A DNA stretch of 28,612 nt, taken from assembly GCA_947252645.1 (NCBI GenBank), contig CAMXWF010000020.1, positions 1 through 28,612 on the forward strand, given 5' to 3'. The first letter of the stretch is position 1. Each line of letters begins with the position of its first letter. This document shows, one piece after another, positions 16,227 to 23,304 of the stretch. Both the position numbers and the translations under genes were made by a program. The notes under the pieces are model-generated. The model was not told where the DNA came from and did not search any database. It was given only the letters and a program-made list of their open reading frames with translations. Origin of the DNA: an uncultured Bacteroidia bacterium. GTDB taxonomy: Bacteria; Bacteroidota; Bacteroidia; Bacteroidales; CAJPTX01.

Positions 16227-16622
16227 ATGAAGAACATAGTGGTTATTGCCCACGACGCCAAGAAGCAGGAGTTGGCCCGCTTTTTGCTCGAGCGCACTGA
16301 GTGGCTCCGAGGGGTCAATCTCTTGGCCACGGGGCGTACTGCGGAGTACATCAAGGGGGAGGGAATCGAATGCCGTCACTTGAGCCCAGGGCGTGACGGC
16401 GGCTACAGGGAAATCACCGATATGATCGCCCGCGGTGAGGTCGACATCGTCATCTTCCTCCGCGACCATCGGGTGGTCCAGCCCCACCATGAGGACATTC
16501 GCAAGCTCTTGGAAACCTGCAATGTCCACAACATACCTCTGGCCACCAACTATGCCAGCGCCGAGTTGTTGATCCTGGGGCTCATCCGTAAAGAGGCCAC
16601 CGAGCGCGTCCGTCAGAAGTAG
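16227..16622 (+). CDS. Methylglyoxal synthase-like protein with an altered active site
   Basis: This 131-residue MGS-like fold protein resembles MgsA, which converts dihydroxyacetone phosphate to methylglyoxal. Retained family features are VVIAHDAKK (Asp10, like E. coli Asp20, plus the phosphate-site Lys), ATGRT, FLRD (Asp80, like Asp91), QPHHED (His87 and Asp90, like His98 and Asp101) and IPLATNYASAELLI. The usual SGPMGGDQQ loop with catalytic Asp71 is replaced by SPGRDGGYRE, so the aligned residue is Tyr60 and there is one extra residue. Asp57 in the same loop might compensate. An upstream in-frame ATG at 16116 lies inside the previous gene, so I start at 16227, where the family homology begins. 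It is 34 bases after one transketolase half and 6 before the other. It could be a true enzyme with a shifted base, or a non-catalytic phosphate sensor. Confidence 0.85.
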   Translation: MKNIVVIAHDAKKQELARFLLERTEWLRGVNLLATGRTAEYIKGEGIECRHLSPGRDGGYREITDMIARGEVDIVIFLRDHRVVQPHHEDIRKLLETCNVHNIPLATNYASAELLILGLIRKEATERVRQK

Positions 16623-16628
16623 CAAGCC

Positions 16629-17588
16629 ATGCTGCAGATCAATAAGTTGCCAAAGCAGGACACCCGCTCGGGCTTCGGCCAAGCCATGCTGGAGCTGGGA
16701 ACCAACCCCAAGGTCATGGCGCTCACAGCGGATCTCACAGGCTCGGTCAAGCTGAGCCAGTTCGCCGAGAGATACCCCAAACGTTTCGTCCAGTGCGGCA
16801 TTGCCGAGGCCAACATGATCAACGTGGCCGCGGGCCTCGCCATCGCAGGTTTCATCCCCTTTGCCAGCACTTTTGCCGCCTTTGCCACCGGGCGGGTCTA
16901 CGACCAAATCCGCCAGTCTGTCGCCTATAGTAATGGCAACGTCAAGATTGCGGCCTCCCACGCTGGCCTGACCGTAGGCGAGGACGGTGCCACACACCAA
17001 ATGCTCGAGGACATCGCCCTCATGCGCCTCTTGCCCAACATGACGGTGGTAGTGCCCTGCGACTACGAGCAAACACGGCAGGCCACCTTGGCTTTGGCCG
17101 ATCACCAGGGCCCCGCCTACCTCCGCTTTGGCCGCCCCAAGGTCCCCACGATCACCACGCCCGACGACGAGTTCACTCTCGGACGAGCTCAGGTTCTCCT
17201 GCCTGGTAGAGCGGCTACCATTATCGCCTGCGGTCACATGGTGGCCCCCGCGCTGCAGGCCGCTGACACGCTCCACCAGCAAGGCATAGAGGCTGGCGTG
17301 ATCAACATGCATACCATCAAGCCCATCGACCAGGAGGTCATCGTGGAGGCCGCAAAGTGGACAGGCGCCATTGTCACTGCCGAGGAGCATATGGCCAACG
17401 GGGGACTCGGGGAGGCTGTGGCCCACGTCCTAGCCTTAGAAGCCCCCTGCGTGCAGGAAATGCTGGCCGTGCATGACTGCTTCGGCCAGAGCGGTAGGCC
17501 TGAGCAGCTCATGGAGCACTACGGCCTAACTGCACAAGGCATCTATGAGGCCGTCAAGCGCGCCGTTGCACGCAAGAAAAAGGAGTAG
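16629..17588 (+). CDS. Transketolase, C-terminal (pyrimidine-binding) subunit
   Basis: This is the second half of the split transketolase and pairs with the protein at 15338 to form the active site. The 319-residue protein opens with the Pyr domain: FGQAMLELGTNPKVMALTADLTGSVK, GIAEANM with the catalytic thiamine-activating Glu60, and GFIPFASTFAAFATGRVYDQIRQSVAY. SHAGLTVGEDGATHQMLEDIALMR follows. The C-terminal transketolase domain has ATIIACGHMVAPALQAADTL, INMHTIKPID and a VTAEEHMANGGLG strand. Length and motif order match the C-terminal subunits of split enzymes. It begins 6 bases after the MGS-like gene, so the three genes are almost certainly one transcript. Confidence 0.94.
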   Translation: MLQINKLPKQDTRSGFGQAMLELGTNPKVMALTADLTGSVKLSQFAERYPKRFVQCGIAEANMINVAAGLAIAGFIPFASTFAAFATGRVYDQIRQSVAYSNGNVKIAASHAGLTVGEDGATHQMLEDIALMRLLPNMTVVVPCDYEQTRQATLALADHQGPAYLRFGRPKVPTITTPDDEFTLGRAQVLLPGRAATIIACGHMVAPALQAADTLHQQGIEAGVINMHTIKPIDQEVIVEAAKWTGAIVTAEEHMANGGLGEAVAHVLALEAPCVQEMLAVHDCFGQSGRPEQLMEHYGLTAQGIYEAVKRAVARKKKE

Positions 17589-17593
17589 GGTAG

Positions 17594-17616
17594 TCCACCT
17601 TGACCCTCAGGGTGGA
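17594..17616 (+). terminator. Hairpin after the transketolase operon
   Basis: TCCACC/GGTGGA with an inner T-G pair and TGA/TCA gives a 10-bp stem closing on CCC, starting 6 bases after the stop codon. No T run follows, so termination is probable from position only. Confidence 0.5.
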
Positions 17617-17964
17617 GACACTGATCCTGTGTACGTGCAGGTATCGGACAACCTAATTCACGCACTGCCGAGTGCTGCGTGTTGTCATAGCAGTGGTATC
17701 TAGAGCATTGCCGCATTGCTAGACCTACACCGCAATAGGTGGGGCATGCTGTGTTCCCTCTCTCTACCCCCGCCCGCTCCCCCTCGCCGTGCTGTGCCTG
17801 TGGGGCTACGGCTTTGGCGCTTACTGGTGGACATCCCGCTAGCCTGCTGCTGGACGTTGTAGCCCTATTCTCTGGTTGATGCCTGCCGAGGGACTAGCGG
17901 GGTGCCAGGCGAGTCACTTCTTGCGCTCGATCTCTTGCAACCCCTGCACTGGGCCCCTGGGGGC

Positions 17965-17996
17965 TTGTGTCCGCAAGAGGGAATTTGTTACCTTTG
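17965..17996 (+). promoter_or_regulatory. Promoter of the glycosyltransferase gene
   Basis: TTG (17965-17967), 21 bases, then TACCTTTG (17989-17996), an exact -7 box. It sits 37 bases before ATG 18034 and inside the longer open frame starting at 17902, which argues against that upstream start. Confidence 0.65.
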
Positions 17997-18033
17997 CGGT
18001 GTCGCTCCAACGTGGCAATGGGGAGTAGAGGCG

Positions 18034-19002
18034 ATGGCGGGCTTGCTTTCGATATGTGTGCCGATTTACGATTTCGTGGTTACCGACACGGTGGCGCGCT
18101 TTCTGGCGGAGGCCGATGCCTATGGTCTCAACGTGGAGGTGGTAGCCATCGACGACCATTCCCGGGCCCCCTACGCAGACAAGAATGCCCAGATTGCCGA
18201 GGACGCCAGGGTGCGCTACTTGCCGCTGTTGGAAAACGTAGGGCGTAGTCGCATCCGCAACCTATTGGCTGACTACGCCCGCGGGGAGTGGCTGCTGTTC
18301 ATGGACTGCGACATGGTACCCGAGTACGATGACTATCTCCGCCGCTACATAAGCTGCATGGAGCAGGAGGTAGACGTGGTGAGCGGCGGCGTGCATTACG
18401 GACCCCAGCCCGACACTAGCAAGCTTCTGCTCCGTTGGCGATACGAGATGTTCATGCAGCGCCTGCTCAGCCGCGCCTCACGTTACTCCGACGTTAATCG
18501 GGTGACCACGGCCAACTTCCTCATACGCCGACGGGTCTACCAGCGTGTCCGTTTCAACGAAGGGCTCTCGGGCTATGGGCAGGAAGATAGGCTTTTCAAC
18601 CTACAGCTCATTAAGCGCAAGGTGCGCATGAAGCACATCGACAACCCCATGCGACACCTAGGGCAGGAGGACAACGAGAAATTCCTGCTCAAAATCCACG
18701 AGTCCACACGCAACCTGGTGCGCGTCTGGAACGCGAATCCCGAAGACCGACCCACCATGGTGTGGGCCAGCCCACGCCTTAGAGTCATTCGCTTCTTGCG
18801 GCGCCTGGGGCTAGATAGGCTCCTGAGTAGCCTCTTCATGGCGCTGCGTGGACGGCTACAGCAGCGCATCCTGTGCGGACGGATGCCGATGTTCTTGTTG
18901 AGCTTTTATCAAACAGGCTACCTCACCTATGTGCTACGCCGGCCAGCCTTGCCTGAGCGGGGCTATGCCATCGACCGGGAACTCAGCCAGCGGGTAGCCT
19001 AG
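18034..19002 (+). CDS. Family 2 glycosyltransferase
   Basis: This 322-residue GT-A fold enzyme is likely to add a sugar from a nucleotide donor during surface polysaccharide or glycoconjugate synthesis; acceptor and donor are unknown. The N-terminus LSICVPIYDF is the usual first strand. The nucleotide-binding pair DD is at 40-41 (VVAIDDHSRAP). NVGRSRIRNLLADYARGEWLLFMDCDM follows, with the metal-binding DCD at 90-92. A later FNEGLSGYGQEDRLFNLQLIKRK block resembles the acceptor-side GxGxEDxxf motif of GT2/GT7-type enzymes. No convincing membrane span is seen. It stands alone with its own promoter, not inside a polysaccharide cluster. Confidence 0.9.
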   Translation: MAGLLSICVPIYDFVVTDTVARFLAEADAYGLNVEVVAIDDHSRAPYADKNAQIAEDARVRYLPLLENVGRSRIRNLLADYARGEWLLFMDCDMVPEYDDYLRRYISCMEQEVDVVSGGVHYGPQPDTSKLLLRWRYEMFMQRLLSRASRYSDVNRVTTANFLIRRRVYQRVRFNEGLSGYGQEDRLFNLQLIKRKVRMKHIDNPMRHLGQEDNEKFLLKIHESTRNLVRVWNANPEDRPTMVWASPRLRVIRFLRRLGLDRLLSSLFMALRGRLQQRILCGRMPMFLLSFYQTGYLTYVLRRPALPERGYAIDRELSQRVA

Positions 19003-19034
19003 CGGTGCTGGTATGCGAGAAATAGAATAACGAT

Positions 19035-20012
19035 ATGGTTATGAAAAAAATAACAGTAGTAGGCGCAGGGAATGTGGGCGCTACGTGCGTGCATGAGATC
19101 GCCCTCCGTGACCTGTGCGAGGAGCTGGTGGTAGTGGATGTCAATGAGGGCGCCTCGAAGGGCAAAGCACTCGACATCCAAGAGGTCGCACCGCTCCATC
19201 GCTTCAATGCCAAGGTCATTGGGGCAGGGAACAACTACGAGCTCTCGGCTGGCTCGGGCCTCGTGGTCCTGACGGCGGGCGTACCCCGCAAGCCCGGGAT
19301 GAGCCGCGATGATCTCATAGGCACCAACGCAAAGATCATGAAGGAGGTGGTGACCCAAGTGGTGCGCTACTCGCCCGATTGTATCATCCTAGTGGTGACC
19401 AACCCGCTCGACGTGATGACCTACGCAGCCCTGCTGGCCAGCGGGCGGCCTAGCAACAAGGTGTTTGGCATGGCGGGCGTGCTCGACTCGGCCCGCTACC
19501 GCACGTTCATTGCCCAAGAGCTCCACGTCTCCCCGATGGATGTGCAGGCTCTGCTCATCGGCGGACACGGCGACAGCATGGTGCCCCTGCCGCGCTACAC
19601 GAATGTCGGCGGCATCCCGGTGCTGGAACTCATCGAGGAAAAACGCCTCAACGAGATCGTGGCCCGCACCCAGAAGGGCGGGGGCGAGATCGTGAACCTC
19701 ATGGGCACCTCAGCGTGGTATGCGCCGGGAGCCTCTGTGGCCGAAATGGTGGAGGCCGTGGTGCGCAATCAGCACCGGGTGCTCTCCGTGTGCGCACCCC
19801 TCAACGGGGAGTACGGAATGAGTAACCTCCACCTAGGCGTGCCCGTCGTGCTGGGTGAGCAGGGCGTAGAGCGCGTGATCGACCTTAAGCTCGATGAACA
19901 CGAGCGCGCCCTGCTGCGCAAGTCCGCGGAGTCGGTGAAAAAGGTCATGTGCGCCTTGGATGATATGAACCTGTTTGATAAAAAATTCGGTCGCCTACCG
20001 CTCGATGCCTAG
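19035..20012 (+). CDS. mdh: Malate dehydrogenase (NAD-dependent, LDH-like type)
   Basis: It interconverts malate and oxaloacetate with NAD(H); with sdhA/sdhC it fits the reductive succinate branch common in Bacteroidales. The 325-residue protein has the Rossmann motif VVGAGNVGAT (about 8-17), an Asp at the end of the second strand (VVVDVNEG) favouring NAD, and the substrate Arg residues in GVPRKPGMSRDDL. VTNPLDVMTY, GMAGVLDSARYR and the catalytic His in LIGGHGDSMVPLPR follow. Two start codons are possible, 19035 and 19041 (MVMKK or MKK). A 26-base palindrome lies 30 bases after the stop. Confidence 0.96.
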   Translation: MVMKKITVVGAGNVGATCVHEIALRDLCEELVVVDVNEGASKGKALDIQEVAPLHRFNAKVIGAGNNYELSAGSGLVVLTAGVPRKPGMSRDDLIGTNAKIMKEVVTQVVRYSPDCIILVVTNPLDVMTYAALLASGRPSNKVFGMAGVLDSARYRTFIAQELHVSPMDVQALLIGGHGDSMVPLPRYTNVGGIPVLELIEEKRLNEIVARTQKGGGEIVNLMGTSAWYAPGASVAEMVEAVVRNQHRVLSVCAPLNGEYGMSNLHLGVPVVLGEQGVERVIDLKLDEHERALLRKSAESVKKVMCALDDMNLFDKKFGRLPLDA

Positions 20013-20042
20013 GGCTGGGCGAGGAAAACAACCATTGCTACC

Positions 20043-20068
20043 CCCTGGTGCCCCATGGGGCACCAGGG
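20043..20068 (+). terminator. Perfect 26-base palindrome between mdh and the TonB receptor gene
   Basis: CCCTGGTGCCCC-AT-GGGGCACCAGGG is self-complementary over its entire length. As RNA it would form an 11-bp hairpin with a CATG loop. It begins 31 bases after mdh and ends 19 before the receptor ATG. There is no T run. It may be a terminator or a protein-binding site controlling the downstream locus. Confidence 0.5.
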
Positions 20069-20087
20069 CTATAATCAGACTTGGGCG

Positions 20088-22115
20088 ATGATAGGAACAA
20101 AACAGCTATCGAGTTTATTGCTAGCAGCCCTGTTGCTCGCGGGATCTTGGATGCCTGCCCGGGGCCAGATGACTGTCGTGAAGATGAAGCAGCCACTCAA
20201 AGTGGCGGCTCCCGTGGAACTCAAGGGTAAGGACTTGGACCAGTATCGACAGTACTCCTTGGCCGACGCCATCCGCTACTACTCGGGCGTCCAATTCAAG
20301 GACTACGCAGGCCTGGCCGGCTTCACCACCATCAACGTGCGAAGCCTCGGCTCGGAGCGCATGGGTGTGTTCTACAACGGCCTGGAGATAGGCAACACCA
20401 TGAATGGCATCGTGGATTTGTCGAAGTTCTCCCTCGACAACATCCAAAATATCGCAATATACTCCAGTCAGAAGGGCGACATCTTTCAGTGTGCCAAGGA
20501 CTTCGCAAGCTCCAACAGCCTCTACATCACCAGCAAGCGACCCGTCTATCGGCGCGATGAGCAGCGCACGAACTTCCGGGCCCAGGTGCGTGGCTCCTCC
20601 ACCTGGGGCATCACCCCCAGCTTCCTTGTGGAAACTGACCTGGGAAACTACACCTCGCTCTCTGCCAGCGCCGAGATGCATATAGCCAAAAACAACTACC
20701 CCTTCCGCTATCGCCGCCGCAATGCTAACGGGGCAACCGTGATCGACACCGCCGCCCACAGGGAAAACAACGATGTCCACGCACTGCGCACCGAGGTGGG
20801 GCTACACGGCATCATGACCGGCAGCGCACTGAGCAGCGGAACCTGGAATTTCTTCGCCTACCACTACAGCTCGCAGCGTGGCATCCCAGGGGCCACCATC
20901 AACGACATCTGGTACCAGGGCGAGCGCCTCGTCGACCGCAGCTCCTTCCTGCAAGGCTCCGCCCGCATGGACGTCAATAGCTGGTACCGCACCCAGATAA
21001 TGCTCAAGGCCGCAGGCGACTATATCCACTACACCAACAAAGACGACAAGCTGGCCCCCATGGATGAGGCCTATAGGCAGTACACCGGCTATGTCTCCTG
21101 GTCCAACCAGTTCACCTTTTACGACTGGTGGAAGCTCTCCTTCGCCTACGATTTGGAGTTCAACCATATGCAGAAACGCAATGAACTCGTCCACAAGGCC
21201 GATGCAGCCTTCCCCATGCCCTGGCGCCTGGTCAACCTGTTCTCCCTGGCCACGCAGTTCCAGTGGAGCGGCCTGACCATGCAGCTCTCGGGCCTGGGCA
21301 CCTATGTCTACAACCGCGCGGCCGCCGGCTTCACCCCAGAGCCACAGGAGATGGGCGTCTCGCCTGCCTTCATGATCTACTACAAACCCTTCAAAAGGGT
21401 CGACTTCTTCCTACAGGCCTCGGCTAAGCAAACCTACAGGGTGCCAAATTACAACGACCGCTATGTCTCTTCGCTCATCGGGGAACACCTCAAGCCCGAG
21501 CTGGTCCAGCAGGCCAATTTCGGCATCAGCTACGGCCACGGCAAGGTCAACCAAAATGTCTTCTCCTTCAATCTCTCGCTGGAAGGCAACTACCAGCGCG
21601 TGAAGGACAAGATCATCGCCTTCCCTCGAGGGCAGCTCTTCCGATGGTCCATGGTGAACCTCGGGTTAGTGGAAATGTATGGTGGCGATGCCAACGCCTC
21701 CATCACCCTCTCTCTGCCCGACAAGTTCCACATCGTGGGCAAGCTCCAGTATAGCTATCAGCAGGCCCAGGATGTGACCAATAAAAACGACCCCTACTTC
21801 CAGCACCAGATCCCCAACATCCCCTGGCATAGCGGCTCTGCCGTCCTAGGGCTCTCCTGGCGTGGATGGGCTCTCGACTATAGCTTCCTCTACACCGGCA
21901 AGCGCTACGGCGAGCAGGAAAATATCCCCTACAACGAGCTGCAGCCCTGGTACACTCACGATATCTCGCTCAGCAAGCTCATCAAGGCTGGGGAGTGGAA
22001 TTTCAGAATCATGGCCGAACTCAACAATATGCTGGGCGATGTCTCGGACCTTGTGGCCAACTACCCCATGCCTAGGCAGGTCGTGCAGCTGACCCTAACG
22101 GCGGAGTTACAATGA
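20088..22115 (+). CDS. TonB-dependent outer membrane receptor
   Basis: This 675-residue outer-membrane beta-barrel would import a ligand with energy from TonB. Signal peptide is about 1-27 (LSSLLLAALLLAGSW, cleavage near ARGQ). The plug domain (about 30-140) includes SLADAIRYYSGVQFKDYAGLAGFTTINVRSLG and VFYNGLEIGNTMNGIVDLSKFS, the usual plug phrases. The remainder is barrel, with aromatic-rich alternating strands and a C-terminal strand ending LTLTAELQ. It lacks the N-terminal carboxypeptidase-like extension of SusC proteins and is short, more like BtuB or siderophore receptors. The frame also opens at 20055, but that start lies inside the palindrome and precedes the signal peptide, so I use 20088. 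It overlaps the next gene by 4 bases (ATGA). The ligand is inferred from neighbours to be a corrinoid or similar metal complex. Confidence 0.9.
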   Translation: MIGTKQLSSLLLAALLLAGSWMPARGQMTVVKMKQPLKVAAPVELKGKDLDQYRQYSLADAIRYYSGVQFKDYAGLAGFTTINVRSLGSERMGVFYNGLEIGNTMNGIVDLSKFSLDNIQNIAIYSSQKGDIFQCAKDFASSNSLYITSKRPVYRRDEQRTNFRAQVRGSSTWGITPSFLVETDLGNYTSLSASAEMHIAKNNYPFRYRRRNANGATVIDTAAHRENNDVHALRTEVGLHGIMTGSALSSGTWNFFAYHYSSQRGIPGATINDIWYQGERLVDRSSFLQGSARMDVNSWYRTQIMLKAAGDYIHYTNKDDKLAPMDEAYRQYTGYVSWSNQFTFYDWWKLSFAYDLEFNHMQKRNELVHKADAAFPMPWRLVNLFSLATQFQWSGLTMQLSGLGTYVYNRAAAGFTPEPQEMGVSPAFMIYYKPFKRVDFFLQASAKQTYRVPNYNDRYVSSLIGEHLKPELVQQANFGISYGHGKVNQNVFSFNLSLEGNYQRVKDKIIAFPRGQLFRWSMVNLGLVEMYGGDANASITLSLPDKFHIVGKLQYSYQQAQDVTNKNDPYFQHQIPNIPWHSGSAVLGLSWRGWALDYSFLYTGKRYGEQENIPYNELQPWYTHDISLSKLIKAGEWNFRIMAELNNMLGDVSDLVANYPMPRQVVQLTLTAELQ

Positions 22116-23299
22116 GAACTTATCGCAATCTGCTGCCCCTCGTGGCGGGGCTGCTGCTGGCCTTGGGCGCCTGTCGCCAGGAGCGAAACCTAGTGCCAGC
22201 TGAACATGAGCAGATCAACATTAGCCAAGACCTCAAGCAGGAGGCCGCGGGCATGTTCATCCTCAACAATGGCGGCCCCGGCACAAATAAGGCCACCCTG
22301 GACTACCTGGACTTTGCCACCGGCAACTACGCCCGAAACATCTACGCCGAGAGCAATAAAGACCTCCTCCCGGTGCTGGGCGACAATGCGGTCGACATGG
22401 CCCTAGAGGGCGATAGGCTCTTCATCGTGCTGGCCGGAAGCCACAAGGTGGTCTGCCTCAACGCAAATACCATGCGCAAGCTCGGCGAGATCCAGGTCAA
22501 CGATTGCCGGTCCATCGCCTTCCACCAGGGCAAGGGCTACGTCACCTCCTACAAGTGCAAAGGCCTCCGTGAGGACCAGCCTCCACTGGGTGAGGTGGTG
22601 CGCTTCGACCCCAAGACCCTCAAAAAAACCGATAGCATCACCGTCGGCATGCAGCCAAAGGCCATGCTCTTCGGGAAAAACCTGCTCTGGGTGGCCAATT
22701 GCGGCGAGTACAATGCCCCGGCCTACGATGCCTCCATTTCGCTCATCGATGTCTCAGGCGAAAAAATGACCCAGGTGGCCAAAGAAAATGTCCTCAAAAA
22801 CACCCGTCTACTCCTGGGCACTACGGATGTGACCGAGGGCGAATACACCAAAATCTACGCTTACAGCGATGGAGATTTCCACGAAATGAAACCCACCCTG
22901 ATCGAGGTGGATGCCCTGAGCTTGAGCCCTCGGGAGGGCACGGCCCAAGAATACCCCCTGATAGCGCAGGCTCTGGTGCCAAAAGCCCATGCCTACATGC
23001 TTCAGGGGCATATCGTGGAGAGCGGATGGTACGGTCAGCCAACCGTGACCCGCTATTTCCAGGGCGGCGGCTCTGTCCAAGCCGCCAAGGAGGTGGAGCT
23101 CGGGCCCACGCGCGAGGAGTTCGTCAATGCCTTGGCCTTTGCCATCACTCCTACTGGAAGCCACTTGTTCATCTCCGATGCGAAAAATTTCACCTCTAGC
23201 GGCATGCTCTACTGCTATCGCGCAGGAGAACGAGCCCAGTTTGAGTGGAAGGTTCGAGCGGGTATTGTGCCCATCAAGATGGTCTTTAAAGCGAAGTAA
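22112..23299 (+). CDS. YncE/BtuG-like beta-propeller surface lipoprotein
   Basis: This 395-residue lipoprotein has a signal (LLPLVAGLLLALGAC) giving a lipidated Cys21, followed by a repeat-rich propeller. Recurring blade-like phrases are LEGDRLFIVLAGSHKVVCLNANTMRKLGEIQV, HQGKGYVTSY, GEVVRFDPKTLKKTDSITVG, MLFGKNLLWVANCG and ISLIDVSG. This is the pattern of YncE-type seven-bladed proteins. In Bacteroides, BtuG of this class is a surface lipoprotein that captures cobalamin and docks on a BtuB receptor (established for that system). Its 4-base overlap with a TonB receptor gene fits the same partnership here. Ligand identity is inference. Confidence 0.8.
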   Translation: MRTYRNLLPLVAGLLLALGACRQERNLVPAEHEQINISQDLKQEAAGMFILNNGGPGTNKATLDYLDFATGNYARNIYAESNKDLLPVLGDNAVDMALEGDRLFIVLAGSHKVVCLNANTMRKLGEIQVNDCRSIAFHQGKGYVTSYKCKGLREDQPPLGEVVRFDPKTLKKTDSITVGMQPKAMLFGKNLLWVANCGEYNAPAYDASISLIDVSGEKMTQVAKENVLKNTRLLLGTTDVTEGEYTKIYAYSDGDFHEMKPTLIEVDALSLSPREGTAQEYPLIAQALVPKAHAYMLQGHIVESGWYGQPTVTRYFQGGGSVQAAKEVELGPTREEFVNALAFAITPTGSHLFISDAKNFTSSGMLYCYRAGERAQFEWKVRAGIVPIKMVFKAK

Positions 23300-23304
23300 C
23301 GACT

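Larger units (their letters stand above)
17589..18033 (+). other. Intergenic region before the glycosyltransferase
   Basis: These 445 bases hold the hairpin at 17594-17616, an imperfect repeat around GCACT-GCCG-AGTGC (17662-17675), a pyrimidine-rich stretch near 17755-17790 and the promoter at 17965-17996. I find no credible protein gene or known RNA. Confidence 0.55.

Noticed and set aside
16200..17426. 408-codon open frame on the minus strand opposite the MGS-like and transketolase genes
   Set aside because: It spans two confirmed plus-strand genes and their junction, and shows only antisense codon bias with no recognisable motif.
15338..17588. Transketolase broken by a frameshift or insertion
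   Set aside because: Each half starts and stops cleanly, has the length and motifs of known split subunits, and an intact separate gene lies between them.
17902..18033. N-terminal extension of the glycosyltransferase
   Set aside because: The promoter TTG-N21-TACCTTTG lies inside it, and GT2 homology starts at 18034.
20013..20087. Cobalamin riboswitch ahead of the uptake locus
   Set aside because: Only 75 bases are available, mostly the palindrome; the B12-box sequence is not seen and the aptamer needs about 200 bases.
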